Positions 31,448 to 43,384 of a stretch of 64,000 nt of DNA are shown in pieces. A program made the position numbers and the translations under genes. How positions within the stretch are numbered: position 1 is the stretch's first letter; each line of letters begins with the position of its first letter. The stretch spans positions 310,001 to 374,000 of the forward strand of contig JAWWNJ010000095.1 in assembly GCA_037176885.1 (NCBI GenBank), read 5' to 3'. The stretch is from Favolaschia claudopus. Its lineage: Eukaryota > Basidiomycota > Agaricomycetes > Agaricales > Mycenaceae. Below the pieces are notes generated by a model. The model was given only the letters and a program-made list of their open reading frames with translations. It was not told the DNA's origin and did no database searches.

Positions 31448-33896
31448 ATGTGCGGTCTCATTTCTGCGTTTTATCCCGACGGTGTCGAACCTCCCTCTGC
31501 TGAAACCCTGCAACAAAACATCGATGCCTCGCTCGAAATCATCAAGTATCGTGGACCCGATTCGAGGGGAATCTACGTCTCCCCGGATGCCCGTGTCGGT
31601 GCGACCCCACGGTTTTTTTTCTCTTTTCGTTTGTCAGGATTCTCACTACCCGGGTCAAAAATAGGCCTAGGTCACGTCCGATTATCTATTATTGACCTCG
31701 AGACCGGCCAGCAGCCGCTTTCTGATGAAGAAAACTTGATTCACTGTGTCGTTACCGGGGAAATTTACGACCATGACCGGATTCGTGCCGAAATGGAGGG
31801 CCAAGGTTTCAAGTTCCAAACAAAGTCGGATTCGGAGTTGGTCGTGCAACTGTACGTATTCTGTCTTTCTTGATTTTCTCAGTCTGCTGAGACGGTTCTC
31901 GCAGTTACAAACGCGATGGATTCAACCTCCTGACCCATCTCCGCGGCGAGTTCGCCTTCGTCCTCTACGACGTGAAACGCAAGTTGCAGTTCGTCGCGCG
32001 AGACAGATTCGGCATCAAACCTCTCTACTACACCGTCTCGAATGGCTGCATTCTCTTTGGCAGCGAGATGAAGACCTTCATGCCGCTCGGCTGGCAGGCA
32101 GAATGGGACATGGACAGCATTGTCAACCATGGCGACTTCGGCGACGAGCGTACAGTGTTTAAAGGCGTCAAGAAGGTTACTTCTTTTACTTGCCTTTCGT
32201 CGTTTTTTTCTTATTATTTGAGATGTACAAATGTAGTTGGCCGCAGGCTACTATGCCGTCTGTCGCGCTTCCGGGGATCTCGAGACCCGGCCGTACTGGG
32301 ATCTCACTTACCCATCCGCTACAGCGACTCCTTCTGAATCCGTCGAGACCATGATCTCCAACGTGCGCGATCTCCTCGTCGACGCCGTTCGCCTGCGTCT
32401 TCGTAGCGATGTTCCTTGGGCGGTATACCTCAGCGGTGGAATCGACAGCAGTTCTGTGGCAGGTATCGCTACCAAATTACTTCGCGAGAAAGACCCAAAT
32501 GCGAAGTTGACTACATTTACGCTTGCGTATGTTGGTAAGTAGTAAACAGATCGAACGCAATTTATTGATTTGATATTTTTTTCGCAGAGGATCCCGCTAC
32601 GGATGAATCCCCTCTCGCCGAGCGCACTGCGAACTTCATCGGCGCCGATCTCATCAAAGTGGAAGCCACCGAAGCCAAACTGGTTGGATTCTTAGAAGAC
32701 GCGATGTACCATTGCGAACATGTCACCAACACCTTCCACGGTGCCGGCAAGCTGCTTCTCTCCAAGGCCGTACGCGATGCGGGGTTCAAGGTCTTGTTTT
32801 CTTCGTTTCATTTCACTTCGACCTTCTCTAAATCTCAACTATAGGTCGCCCTCTCTGGCGAAGGCTCCGACGAGGTATTCGCCGGCTACCCCTGGTTCCC
32901 CCTCGACTACCTCCGCTCCCCGGACCCCGTCGCAGCGCACCTCGGCATCCCCCTCCCCTCCGACGCCGAGCGCCACTCCCTATCAGAGGAATACCAAGCC
33001 ACCACCCGCATGCCGCAGTTCATGGACGTCGAGCTGCACACCGGCAAAGGCCTCCTTGACATTGGCGCGCATCGCACGCTGGAGGCGATTTGGAGTTTTG
33101 GGTTCGGCGCGAGGATGTTTAAGAAGGAGGTTATTGAGAGGGTGGGGATGCCGGATGTGGCGAGGTGTATTGCGGAGGGGATTGATTATAAGGTGAGGGA
33201 GAATTCGGTGTCGGGGAGGTGGCATGCGTTGCATGTTTCTTTGGTATGTGATTGGTTTCATTTAGTTTTGTGTTGGATTTCCTGATGGGTAGCGCAGTAT
33301 ACAACTGCGAAAACGTTGATGGGGCGGACGATTTTGAATATCGCCGGTGATCGTGCGGATATGGCTCACGCCATTGAAAGTCGTCCTGCGTTCTTGGACC
33401 ACCACCTCGTCGACTACGTCAACAGTCTGCCTGCGTGCGTGTCCCACATCCTCGCTCTAAATTCATTCTTCTCCTAAATTCTCAACCCCCCCCCCTCCTT
33501 AGCTCCCTCAAAATCCGCCCAATCCAAAACCCCTCCGACAAATCCTGGACCATGATCGAAAAATGGATCCTCCGCCAAGCCGTGCAGCCCTTCATCACCG
33601 AAGAGATCTACCTCCGCAAGAAAGTGCCCTTCAACCCGCCCCCCTCAAACAAACCCGCGAACAGCTCCGAACTCGTGCCGCTGCAAGCGAAGTTCAAGGC
33701 GAGGTTGACAAAGGAGAGCGTGGAGAAGGTGGGGTTCCTTGATTGGCCGAGCGTGAAGGAGGTGTTGGATGAGTATATTACTGCGGCGAGGTTCCCTGGG
33801 AAGGGGGCGTTTGATTCGAGGGCGAGGGCGTTGATGTCTGTGTTGAGTTATGTTGTGCTGCAGGAGAAGTTTAGGGTGCCGACGTACAAGGTATGA
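31448..33896 (+). CDS. asnB-like: Asparagine synthetase (glutamine-hydrolysing), 679 aa
   Basis: Eight exons in phase: 31448-31598, 31665-31851, 31905-32175, 32237-32534, 32588-32790, 32845-33243, 33298-33434 and 33503-33896. The enzyme converts aspartate, glutamine and ATP to asparagine and glutamate in the cytosol. The N-terminal class II glutaminase starts MCGLISAF, with Cys2 as nucleophile, and contains YRGPDSRG and RDRFGIKPLYY. The synthetase domain has the PP-loop SGGIDSSS (residues 269-276) and GEGSDEVFAGYPW. The length exceeds the usual fungal Asn1/2 (about 570) and fits the longer bacterial-type AsnB branch. A GCN4-type site lies upstream. It converges with NAPE-PLD-like copy 1. Confidence 0.92.
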
Positions 33897-34250
33897 GCTG
33901 GAGCGGTGCGAGATGTACAGAGGACTAGGGTATTTGTCGGACAATCCTTGTGCGTGAATAAATATCAATAGTAGTCAAACGCACAAAGTCATTCAAACAG
34001 GAGAAATTTGGATGTAGTGGTGAATCTCTTGCTCTCAGACGAAGACGTTCACAGGATTGTCTGATAATTTTCTGGTTCAGTGTAACTCTCTCTCAATGCG
34101 AAAAGGTATGTACGCGAAACTAATTGCTATATACACTATTAAGGTCAACCTACACTAATAACCACAAAAAAGGATAACTTTCTGGCCCATATTTCATCCG
34201 AGAAGCCGCACATTCAATCCACCGGCCAAAGTCAAACCTACACCCATCAA
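33897..34250. other. Convergent 3' intergenic region
   Basis: Lies between the asparagine synthetase stop and the stop of the convergent hydrolase gene. It should carry the two 3' ends; nothing else is visible. Confidence 0.5.
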
Positions 34251-35608
34251 TCACTCCACCTTACCCGCCGCCGCCGCACCCCCCACCTCAAAAACCACCG
34301 TCTCTCCAATCCCACACACCCCAAACGCCCCCTCCTCAATCCCCTTCTTCTTGCACTCCTCCTTAAGCAACCGCGGCGGCTCCAGCGCATGCTCCGTCGT
34401 AAGGAACCACGCGCCCCAATGCATCCCCAGCGCCCTCCTCGCGCGTATATCCTGAAACAGCGCGACGCTGTCCCTTGGCGCGCAGTGCACGGGCGACATC
34501 GCTCTCCGGGGCTGGTACGCGCCGATGGGGATCATGGCGAAGTCGAACCCCGACGCAAAGTGCGCGCCGATCTGCTTGAAGGCGGGGCAGACGGGGAGGG
34601 TGTCGGGGCCGTCGTCGGTGTCGGAGGGGACGGAGCGGTAGCCGGTGTCGCCGCCGAAGTAGATGCGTGCGGGGGGAGTCGGGGTGTCGGCATTTTGAGG
34701 AGAAGAAGAAGACTCGACGACCCAGCCGCCCCAGAGGGACTTGAATCGGTCGCGCAGGCCGCGGCCGGTGAAGTGTTGGCCCGGGGTGAACGTGATGTCA
34801 AAGGTCGTGGGGGAGGCGGCGGCGGAGGTGACGCAGCGGGCGTCCCACCAGTCGAGGCAGTGGGCGCGGGAGGCGGGGATGTGGAGGCCTTCGAAGTAGG
34901 ATTCGTTGCCGAGGGGGGCGAAGACGTGCGGTGCGGGGGTGCGCGCGAGGAGGTTGGTGAGGGAGGTGGTGTCCATGCTGAAAAGTACATGTCTAGTCAA
35001 TACAGGGAAAGAAGCGGGAAAAAAAAGACGGACTGGTCGTAGTGGTTGTGCGAGATGACGATGGCGTCGATTTCGGGGATGTCTTCGAGAGCGCAGGGGG
35101 CAGCTGGGTTAGAGCCGGTGAGTGATATTTGGCGCGAAGAAACGCGTCGAGACGCACGGGTGTATCGTTTCGGACCCATCCATTGATTCGGCGAGCAGCG
35201 GTCGCTGAAAACGGGGTCGAAGAGGATACGCGGGCCACGGACGCCAGCAGTCGTAGACGGCAGCTCCACCAGAAAACACGCGTGCCCCAACCAAGTCGCC
35301 TTGATCTTCTGCGCGTTCTCCGCCACGAGCTTCGAGTCGGCGGCACCCCAGGTGGGTTTCTGAATCGGAATCTTCGCGACGGTCTCCTTATCGGGGAGAA
35401 CGGAGGAGCTGTTGGTGAGCATGCTGAACATGTAAGGCAGCATCGTAACGGCGTCTTTGAAGCCGGGGAGCTGGTTGCTGCGGAAGCTGGGCCATGGGTT
35501 GTGGAATTCGGTGGGTTTGGAGTGCAGCCAGTGGGCTGGTTGGCCGGCTTTCTGGCGCTCTTCGCGGGCCGAGAATTGGGCGGGGGTTTCTGAGACCTCG
35601 ATGGACAT
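34251..35608 (-). CDS. NAPE-PLD-like metallo-beta-lactamase-fold hydrolase, copy 1, 415 aa
   Basis: Three exons: 35608-35158, 35103-35034 and 34977-34251. The protein resembles N-acyl-phosphatidylethanolamine phospholipase D and UlaG/RomA-type hydrolases of the metallo-beta-lactamase fold. Those hydrolases release N-acylethanolamines from membrane NAPE. Key residues: TWLGHACFLVEL (first strand region), FDPVFSDRCSP, the metal motif SHNHYDH (HxHxDH, residues 169-174, completed by the second splice junction), GGDTGYR and GMHWGAWFLT (later metal-binding Asp and His). The start at 35608 (MSIEVSETP) gives the expected length. A near-identical copy lies 13.8 kb away at 48038-49381. The C-terminus ends in an Ala/Gly-rich tail that copy 2 lacks. 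Confidence 0.85.
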
Positions 35609-35755
35609 GGTGGTAAGAGTGAAAGGAGTGAAGCAGCGTCCCCGCCGACGCCGAGCGCTGGCGTGTCGAGTCGTCGTCGGCTACGACTTCGATGCGGCCG
35701 ATGCCGCCGCTTTGTCGAAAAGGGTGAGTCATACTCGGCTATCCGGCTAGCGCTG
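34255..35755 (+). repeat. Direct repeat unit 1 (hydrolase gene plus promoter)
   Basis: About 1.5 kb, from just after the stop codon to about 147 bp upstream of the start codon, recurs at 48045-49527 in the same orientation. Both copies end upstream at the same string, GGCTATCCGGCTAGC. Identity by eye is well above 90%, including introns and promoter. Confidence 0.8.
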
Positions 35756-36700
35756 CAAACAAAGCGCAACACTCTCCCTTCCTCGCTCTCCACTCACTCG
35801 GACCCTTTCGCTGGACGTCGGACGCCTGTGGCCTCGCAATCCGTGGGAACCACCCTCAAGCTCACTTTCTTCCTCTCCAACACCAACTTAGTCGACCCCT
35901 TCAACGAGACGACTTGACAGGTGCGTCTCACTTCCTTCTCTTTTCCATAACTCGCACTCACACCATCCCCGCCTTGCGTACTCCCGCCCGCGCCAACTCC
36001 AAACCCCGCCGCCGCCATTGTCGTTCTCCGCCAATGCTCTTCGTTTTAGCTACGGCGTAAACCCCGCACCACGTAACCCCCAGATGCGTGTCGTTTTTCC
36101 CTCATTTTCTTCCCCTCATCCATCACCTTTCAGCCGCACGCCTGCCGCTCGACTCCTTTGCCACCTTTCTCCTCCCTCTCGCAGCACCACGCCACCGCCT
36201 CAATGAGTCCCCACCCCGCCACCGCCTCCGCCTGCATAAATACAATCTAGGGATAAAAGGCGCGATCAGTCATTTCCTCTCCTTCTCCCACCCTTCTAAC
36301 GACACGCCCAATTTCTCTGGCGCGTTCTCCTGCTCCTCTACGCTGTACCACGCCGCCGCCGCCCAACTCCTGACCCCGACCGATGCCCCTCGACCCACAT
36401 TCTCGCAGCGCTCCATGACTCCCGCCTCCACGTTGCCATCAACGTCGCGCACCGGCCGACTCGACGCCCTAAGCTCCCAATTAAGGTAAGTCAATCTCGT
36501 TTACGACACCAAACGAACGCACTAGGAAACTCACCTCGTACCCAGATCAATGCGAGCGGCGCGGGAGAGAGGGGATTTGCGCGTGCGCGGTGGGAAAGAC
36601 GGTTGGATGGTGGGCCGAACGAGTCGGATAGCGTACTTAGCTACGCTGCGCTGTACGTATCTACTTGATTTGAATAAATTGAGGTCGTTCTCGAATCAAA
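35756..36700. other. Pyrimidine-rich region without a confident gene
   Basis: C/T-rich on the plus strand, with overlapping short frames of low-complexity composition. I see no domain, RNA gene or transposon end. Part could be untranslated sequence of the micro-exon locus to the right. Confidence 0.35.
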
Positions 36701-36799
36701 TCCCGTCTGTGGCGCGAACCGTCGTAAATAAGTGAAACGGCGTACGAAACGAAACGAAATGAAGAAAATCAAGCAAAAGATACAAAACTCACTTGAATT

Positions 36800-39780
36800 C
36801 CAAAGAAGCTCGAGATCGCGGTACGAGTTGAGGTTGAATTTTGAAGGGATGAGCTACGAAGCGGGCACTGAGTTGAGTTGAGTTGGGTGGTCAGCTGCGG
36901 AGGTATTGGACTGTAAGCAACGAGAGAATGATTCAAGGACGCGAACATGAATAAAAGTAAGACTTACCTTTCACTCGAGCACTCGAAATCGCTGTGATTC
37001 AAATCAAATCGAATTCGATGGACTTGCTCGACAGCAAGACAAACCCGAGATTGCGATTGAAGCTGAAATCGACGAGTCTGCAAAGGAATGAAGGTGAGCT
37101 TGGGTTTCAATTTTGAGTACATGGAGGAAAGGGAAGGGAACGAAATGAATGTTGGTTGGGTTGATAGAGAATAGAGGGTAGTTCAGTATTTGATTACTTG
37201 GTTTTAAATCAAGTATGACTCACCTCCGGCCGTCGATGGTTCGAACGGCTTGGTTACTTTGAATTGGATGTTGGAGTTGAAACTTAAACTTGCTTCAACA
37301 ATCATGATGAAGCCACCCGGACCTGGAGATGGAGGGAAAGAGGTTGTAATAGATTAATGAGCAGCCAAAACAGTGCCGAAGAATGCGACTCACCTGATGC
37401 CTCCTCCGAACAAAGCAAAGAACTTGAAGAAGGGTGGACACCGGATGTCGAGGGAACGAATGAGCAGCAAGCATAGGGTACTCTGCTCAACCGTGAGTTG
37501 GTTTGATTTCAACGAACGAAGTAAGCAATCGGTAGTTCACCTCAGTCCAACGTTGAGGCGATATCATGATTAGATTTGCTTCGTCGATTATGTAGGTCGA
37601 AAGATTGTTGACTCGCGCCGCGTCGAAGAGACCTGTGCAGGAAAAGAAGGAGAGTTTAGGGTCACTTGAGGTTCGACTTGAGATCAAGTTCGGGTTGACT
37701 CACGAGTTGAATTGATAGACGAAGACAAGACATACTTTCAATCGTATCCGCGCGCGCGCGCGATCCAATTCGACTGACACCATAGGTTCTGCCTTTGGAA
37801 TACAAGCCAGTCAATAATTTCCAAAGTAAGGGTCGAAATTGAACGCACCTGAGCCAAAACCGGCATAGTTTCGCCTTTGAGATGTAACTTAACCAGTCAG
37901 TATACTAATACAAACGGAACGAACGCACCTGAGGGTACACTAGCATAGTTTCAGCATTCTGGATAACGAAGTCCGGGGTGACGATGTACGCGCCGAATTT
38001 CGATCTGTCTTCTATCAACAAATTGAAGTCAAACTCAGCAGATAACTTACGGGTATGTACGTTGTTTCGAAGCGAGGGTCAAATCTGAAAGTATATGTCA
38101 GTTCAAAGTGAAAGCAAATGAATGAATATACCATTCAAAAGAAACAAAGAGTATCTATAGAACGAGTGTCCGACTACTAAATTGAAAATGAAAACAAGAA
38201 AGGGTTGGTTTAACGGAGTGGACTCACATTGTCAACACGACCAATACAAGGATAATGTCGATGTTATTGCGAAGGGAAAAGAGCTAGTTTAAGTGTTAGT
38301 ATCGGATTGAATGAATGATACGAAAGAAAGGACCAATGTATGTATTAACTTGAGTTAGTCGAAGTACTAATCGAGAGAGATCAAGTCAGGACAAAGTTGA
38401 ACGAGCAAGAGAGCGAAAGGACTTACCAATAAAAGGGGATGAAGTAGAATGTATGAAAAGAGAGCATGACGAAGAAAAATGTATCAGAACGAACAAGTTG
38501 GATGAGACTTACAAGTGATAGGTTACCCAAGCGCCAAATGCGATGGAAGGCAATGAAGGGGAAGATACCTTGAGGTCAAGTCAGTTCGAAAGCAAATGGA
38601 TACAAGAAAGGTAAGAACGCAATATTGAAGTGAAGTAAAATCCATTGAATGAAGTCCGATTAGTAGAAGTAGGAGTTGTACGCTGACAGAATTGAAGTTC
38701 GAAATAACTAGATGTCAACGTCAAGTCAGTTCCAAGATGAATGAACAAGAGAAGGGCAAGAGCAGACTATTGAAGACTTGAAGTGAAGTAGAGCGAATGT
38801 GTTTGTTGAAGTTAACTGAGCAAGAGACTCGGCATTGACTCACAGCTAACTGAAAGGCATTCAGCGCGAATGAACACAAGTGCCATATCTTGAAGTGAAT
38901 AGATGAAGTGGAGGTTTAACGCGTGAAAGGGAGCAAGCAAATGAACCCTAGAGTAGGGTAAGGCGCAGGGCAAGTGCGATAGAGCAAGTCAACGACGCAC
39001 CTGGCATATATACCCCGACCGGCAATTGCCGAACAGCACCCAGCCCAGCGAAAATGCGCCCCAATCGCCCCATTCTCGCCGGCATCGCCGCGCGTCCACA
39101 TCGTACCATTTCTGAGGATCCGGAGTGTGGGTTCCGCAGCACTGCCAAGCAGAAGACGGCGAAGTCGGTGGAGAAATTGGAGGTGAATGAATTGAACGAA
39201 AATATTCGTAAGTCGTTTGAAACCTCATAGAAGCAGTGGCGCACCTGCTTGATTGCTTCAGGTATTGTTCCGATCAATATCTATCTCCGCCGATGTCCGG
39301 CCAGGGGGATTTGCGCGGTGGAGAGCGGAATGTTCAGGGAGGTGTCGAGATAGAGATTTGAGCAATTCCAAGCGTTCTGCGGCAGTCTGGAGCAACCAAG
39401 AGCAGGAGAAGTGTAGCAGATACTTTTTGAAATTGATATGAGTAGAATATGTCAGCTTGATACGGGTACACAAGCGAAACAAGTGGGAAACGCACCGAAA
39501 TTCAATTGCACTTCATTCCCGTTCGAACCGCCTCGAAATTCTCCCCGCTGTCGCGCAGTAACTAGGAGACATCATTTCGGTTAACTTGACGTGATGGATG
39601 CACCCACACGAGCACCAGACCCCAAGGTTTTTGCAAAACCTCGTAATCGTCGTTTCCGGGGCTGCCGTGTCCGTTGAAGCCAAATGAAGCGAGATACCCG
39701 TTGAATGAGATGCGAGGAATAAGTTGGTGGGTTTTCGAGCCTAGAGAGCCAGTGGAAGTGGCACTCTTGAAAACGAACAT
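36800..39780 (-). CDS. Putative intron-rich (micro-exon) gene, membrane protein of unknown family
   Basis: Many short coding segments on the minus strand are bounded by matching acceptor and GTRNGT-type donor signals. A possible start at 39780 (ACCACC-ATG, MFVFKSATSTGS) opens a frame to about 39610. Exon 39141-39001 is phase-0, 47 codons, with five Cys and several Trp (CRREWGDWGAFSLGW). Exons 38283-38228 (IDIILVLVVLT, a membrane helix), 38084-38061 and 38004-37929 join in one frame (VTPDFVIQNAETMLVYPQ). Exons 37632-37541 (STYIIDEANLIMISP) and 37322-37225 (GGFIMIVEASLSFNSNIQF) are also open. Exon sizes run from 24 to 141 nt. I could not assemble a complete product and recognise no family. One gene or two is undecided. 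Confidence 0.4.
37785..37960 (-). repeat. Three tandem versions of one micro-exon
   Basis: On the minus strand, 37955-37929, 37874-37849 and 37792 onward share the core GC[TAG]GAA[AC]C[T]ATG. The first two each end in CAG followed by the donor GTGCGTTC, and the second and third are preceded by a similar AAAG acceptor. They look like tandem exon duplicates of a short (ETM) segment, each with its own splice signals. A related degenerate segment lies at 55752-55785. Confidence 0.5.
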
Positions 39781-40480
39781 GGTGGTTGAAAGCAAGGAGC
39801 GTGACCTTTCCCCGTTTAGATGCTGGACGAGTAAGATTCCCTTCCGCAGATACCGGTCCGCGAAGCTCCGAGAAAACCAACATAGATTCCCACGCTCTTT
39901 CAACCGCAGCAGCTTACGTTGCCTCTTGTTCCTTGCCACCACAACGCCGACAAGTCGGGCTCGGAACGCCGCCGACAAGGCCTGGAGCCGCCAAAGTTCT
40001 GGTTCAACGCGGGTACCTAAACAATTCCAGCACAACGGGTCGCTTCCTGTCGCTTCTCGATAATTTCGGTGACTTCACAGTCTGAGATTGACTGCCTGTG
40101 AATCTAGTCAACAAAGTCTAGCCGGCGTCGCTTGGACTTTGCGTCTTGGTTTTCTCGCTAGGGAACGCGTTTTTCGCGTCGTATTCGTCGTCTGTGTCGT
40201 CGAACTTGAGTTATGAAACCCCACACGCGGAAAATTTCTCCTGGCGGCGCGTCAAGTGCGGGTTCAAACTTTCCCACTGGTCCGACGCGCGAATCACATC
40301 AATGACAACACGCAAGATTTGAGATTTACTACACAACGTTATCCACCCCGCTCCACTACTTGACTGCTCTGAATCCTGTCCTTTTTCTCTCCCTCTAATT
40401 TTACCTGGGCTGCTGAGGCGATTATCTGAGTGTTCCAAATGTGCTGTGAGTTACTCTGTCCCTGACCGTGCTAAGAAACT
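39781..40480. other. Region between micro-exon locus and exon array
   Basis: The minus-strand frame of the putative start at 39780 stays open back to 40035, so the first exon could be longer. Beyond that I see only short frames. This may be the divergent promoter between the minus-strand locus and the plus-strand exon array. Confidence 0.3.
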
Positions 40481-40859
40481 GAACGGACGTGTTTTCAGAG
40501 CGACGCCCGACGCGCATGCGTTGGATCGGAATTATCAACTTCGTAAGTTTTGATTCATTCAAAACAAATTTGATTTTGTTGCGGAGCCACTCAGCCGACG
40601 ATTTTCCAGCAGCTTTGGAACTAACAGAACCAAACCAGGACTCGGTTTCTTTCCACCACAATCTTCCCCCACCTTTGAAAATCTTCTCCTCCACCACGCT
40701 GCGTCAGTTCTCCTTCTTCTTTCACCTCTCCTATTCGGAATGCTCCTCAGCGGCTTCCCAATGCACCTTTTCTGCAAGATGGCGCACCCTTGACGCGTTT
40801 ACTCTACGTATCGACACCCCGCGAGCGGGACTTCACGCATGTATTCTCTTGCTTCAAAA

Positions 40860-42560
40860 ATACTCTCACTTGACGCGCTTTTTCCCCAGAATTTGGCCGC
40901 CGGCAGGCTAACTCCACCCCCCGACGCAATAAGTAGCGAGTGCTTCTGCTGTTCGACGTTAACATCGTCGCCGCTGCGCCGCTAACGCCTTTGACTATAT
41001 GTATCGCGTTCCGGCAAGCAACGTAAGCCTATTCTCTTGCTCGCCACGTCCTCAATTTGATGTGTTTTCCAGTCCTTTTGCGCGGAGGTTTTGGCTGCCG
41101 GCAGGCAAATGACCGCCCTCGACGCGTAAAGCAGCAGTTCCTGCGCTACTTTGCACGGACGCCATTGTCGCAGGTGGTGCGCGGCGCCGCGAAGCGGCGC
41201 TATCGCTTTCAGTGTACGTATTGTGTTCCCGCGAGCGACGAGTTGGGTAGGTAAGTTACTCTTACTCGATTAATTCGGTATATCTGACGGCTTTTTTCGA
41301 AGGTTTTGGCCGCCGGCAGGCAAACCCCGCCCTCCAAACTTCAGGCGGCGAATACTCCCGCAGGTTCGCAAGCCTGTTGTTGTCGTCAGCGCGCCACTGC
41401 GCCGCGAAGCGGCGCTATTGCGTTGATTGGATGTTTCGCCATCCGGCGAGCGGGTATCTCGGTCAGTTTTTCTTTCTGTCTTTGCATTTTCTCCGCATCT
41501 TACGACTTCTTTGCCAAGATTTTGTGATTTACGGCAAGTGGTTGAGGTGAGGTAAGTTTATGGTCTTCTTAAATTCCAGTGGGTTTGAGGCGTCGCGGCG
41601 TCAACATCAATGATTATATGGATCGAGTTCCCGCGAGCGCGGGGCCCTACACGAACGTATGTTTATCTTACGTAACTTCTATGACGTTCCATCTGCTCAA
41701 AGCTTTCCTCAACCGCAGTCCGTGTCCTCGTCACCGTTCAACACATTCAACCTTCAGCTTTCAAATTTGATTTTTCGTGTTCCCGCGAGCGATGCCTCTA
41801 GCACCGGGTGATGTAAGCTCGTCCTCTCATTTCACGTGTTTCCCGTACTGCCTTTATATCCCCAACTCAAAAATTTCTCCGCTGCGCGGCAGTCTTCATC
41901 GACTTCAACCCTCCAAATCAAAATTCCATATTTCGCCGTCCGCCCAGCGAATCCTCTAGCCTTTCAACCTTATATTCCCCGCTCCACCTTGCGCGATTTC
42001 TCACTAACTTTCGAGCTCCAGAAAAAAATTTCTTCCCGCTGCGCGGGCTACCTCATCAACGTCAACACCCCGAATTGCAAATTCGAGATTCGGTGTTCCC
42101 GCGAGCGAGGCTTCGTGTCTGGGGTGCTCAGGTGCGTGTAACACGACGATCCTGACGTATTCTATTGGTGATCTTGAGTCCTAGCGTTTTTTTCTTCCGC
42201 TGCGCGGCTCTGAATCATCAAGTCTTCCAAGCACATCAAACTGTCAAATTTTCGTCAAGTCGACGAGGACAGAAAGCATTTTTCTTCGCTGCGCGGCTCA
42301 CTTGGTGCGCGCTTTACTCTCTATCTCTTGTATTCCCCACTAAACTCCTCCTAGTAGCTTGAATTTTCTTTCCGCTGCGCGGCGCCGTCAACAACTTCAA
42401 GTTGGTTCAACACCTCTTCAACTCCTTCAATTGCTTGGGTGAGTTCCTCTATTACACCTCCATGGAATCGCATTCTGACACATTAAAGGGCTTCAAATTT
42501 GAGTTAACGCCTTGTAATTGTCGACGGGTGGAAAGCACAAATGAGTGCCGACTTGAGATT
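40860..42560 (+). repeat. Array of duplicated exon-like units with RVPAS-type motif
   Basis: Units of about 150-230 bp repeat along the plus strand. Two are clear paralogous exons: 41087-41250 and 41303-41460, which align as GFGCRQAN ... GAAKRRYRFQ ... YCVPASDELG and GFGRRQAN ... CAAKRRYCVD ... FRHPASGYLG, each followed by a donor-like sequence. A third, at about 40878, starts EFGRRQAN and breaks. Later units keep only the VPAS part before a donor, as at 41574-41657 (DRVPASAG then GTATGT), or the GCTGCGCGGC core (41885, 42037, 42201, 42288, 42372). No complete ORF and no known family. Confidence 0.5.
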
Positions 42561-43384
42561 TTCACAAAGTCAAAGTACGTACAAACGTCCCGGTAGTTAG
42601 TAGATCTAGATCTGTACTCCTAGATCTCCGCCGTCGATTAGCGTACGTACCAGGACCCTTGAAACAGGCCGGGAAACGGGCTTCTCAAGGATCCAAAAAT
42701 CAAAATTTTCTCCCCGGTAGTCAGTAAACACCGGACAATAAAATTATTCCCTTTGAGGAACAGTGCCGAGCGAGTATAAGTCTGGGGTGGGTGAGTCGCT
42801 TGCGACCTTGGTCGCGCGGCGAGCTTAGTTGCGAGGTGAGTGTGTCGGTGGCTGGAAATTTCCTTTTACGAATCCTGAGTTTACGAAGGTTCGTCTTTGT
42901 TTTCTTTACCTAGGCTTTCCCGTCAATTCAATCACTGGGAAAATCACATCATTTCCTTTTATAGTAGGAGATCAACAGTTGTATGTGCCGTTATGCTCCT
43001 TAAGGCTATACTCCTTCCTGTTTGAATTTCATTCGTGAAATTGCATTTTCCTCATTGAGCTTTGATGTCTATCTTTTCCCTTCTTTAGTAATATATATTC
43101 AAAACGTAGGCGCATTTGGCAGGTCCTTCGCCTTTTCTGTCCTTGCTCTAACTCCAAATATGGTGATGCTTCTCTCTAGGTCTCTTTGTGATCTCATTGA
43201 TGATCTCTAATTTTCCTTTTCTGAGTATTTCTTCGTTGTTTTACACCCTGGCAGCGTTCAAGTTTGTTAGAATCCCACCACCACAACACCTACATACCCA
43301 CGTCTCTCCTCCACACATTCGACTGAGTGCCAACCCCGCGCTTCGAATCTGCAGATCTGCCCTAGTGCCGCCACTGTTACGCCT
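42561..43384. other. AT-richer region without a recognised gene
   Basis: Only short frames. Several direct AGATCT/TAGATC repeats near 42600-42630. Nothing else supported. Confidence 0.35.

Noticed and set aside
35000..35793. Long out-of-frame minus ORF overlapping hydrolase copy 1 (and the 402-aa equivalent over copy 2)
   Set aside because: It is antisense-like shadow coding with Arg/Pro/Ser composition; the NAPE-PLD-like frame carries the conserved motifs.
37749..37762. Alternating CGCGCG run as a separate microsatellite feature
   Set aside because: Only about 14 bp, and it lies in a candidate exon; too short to call.
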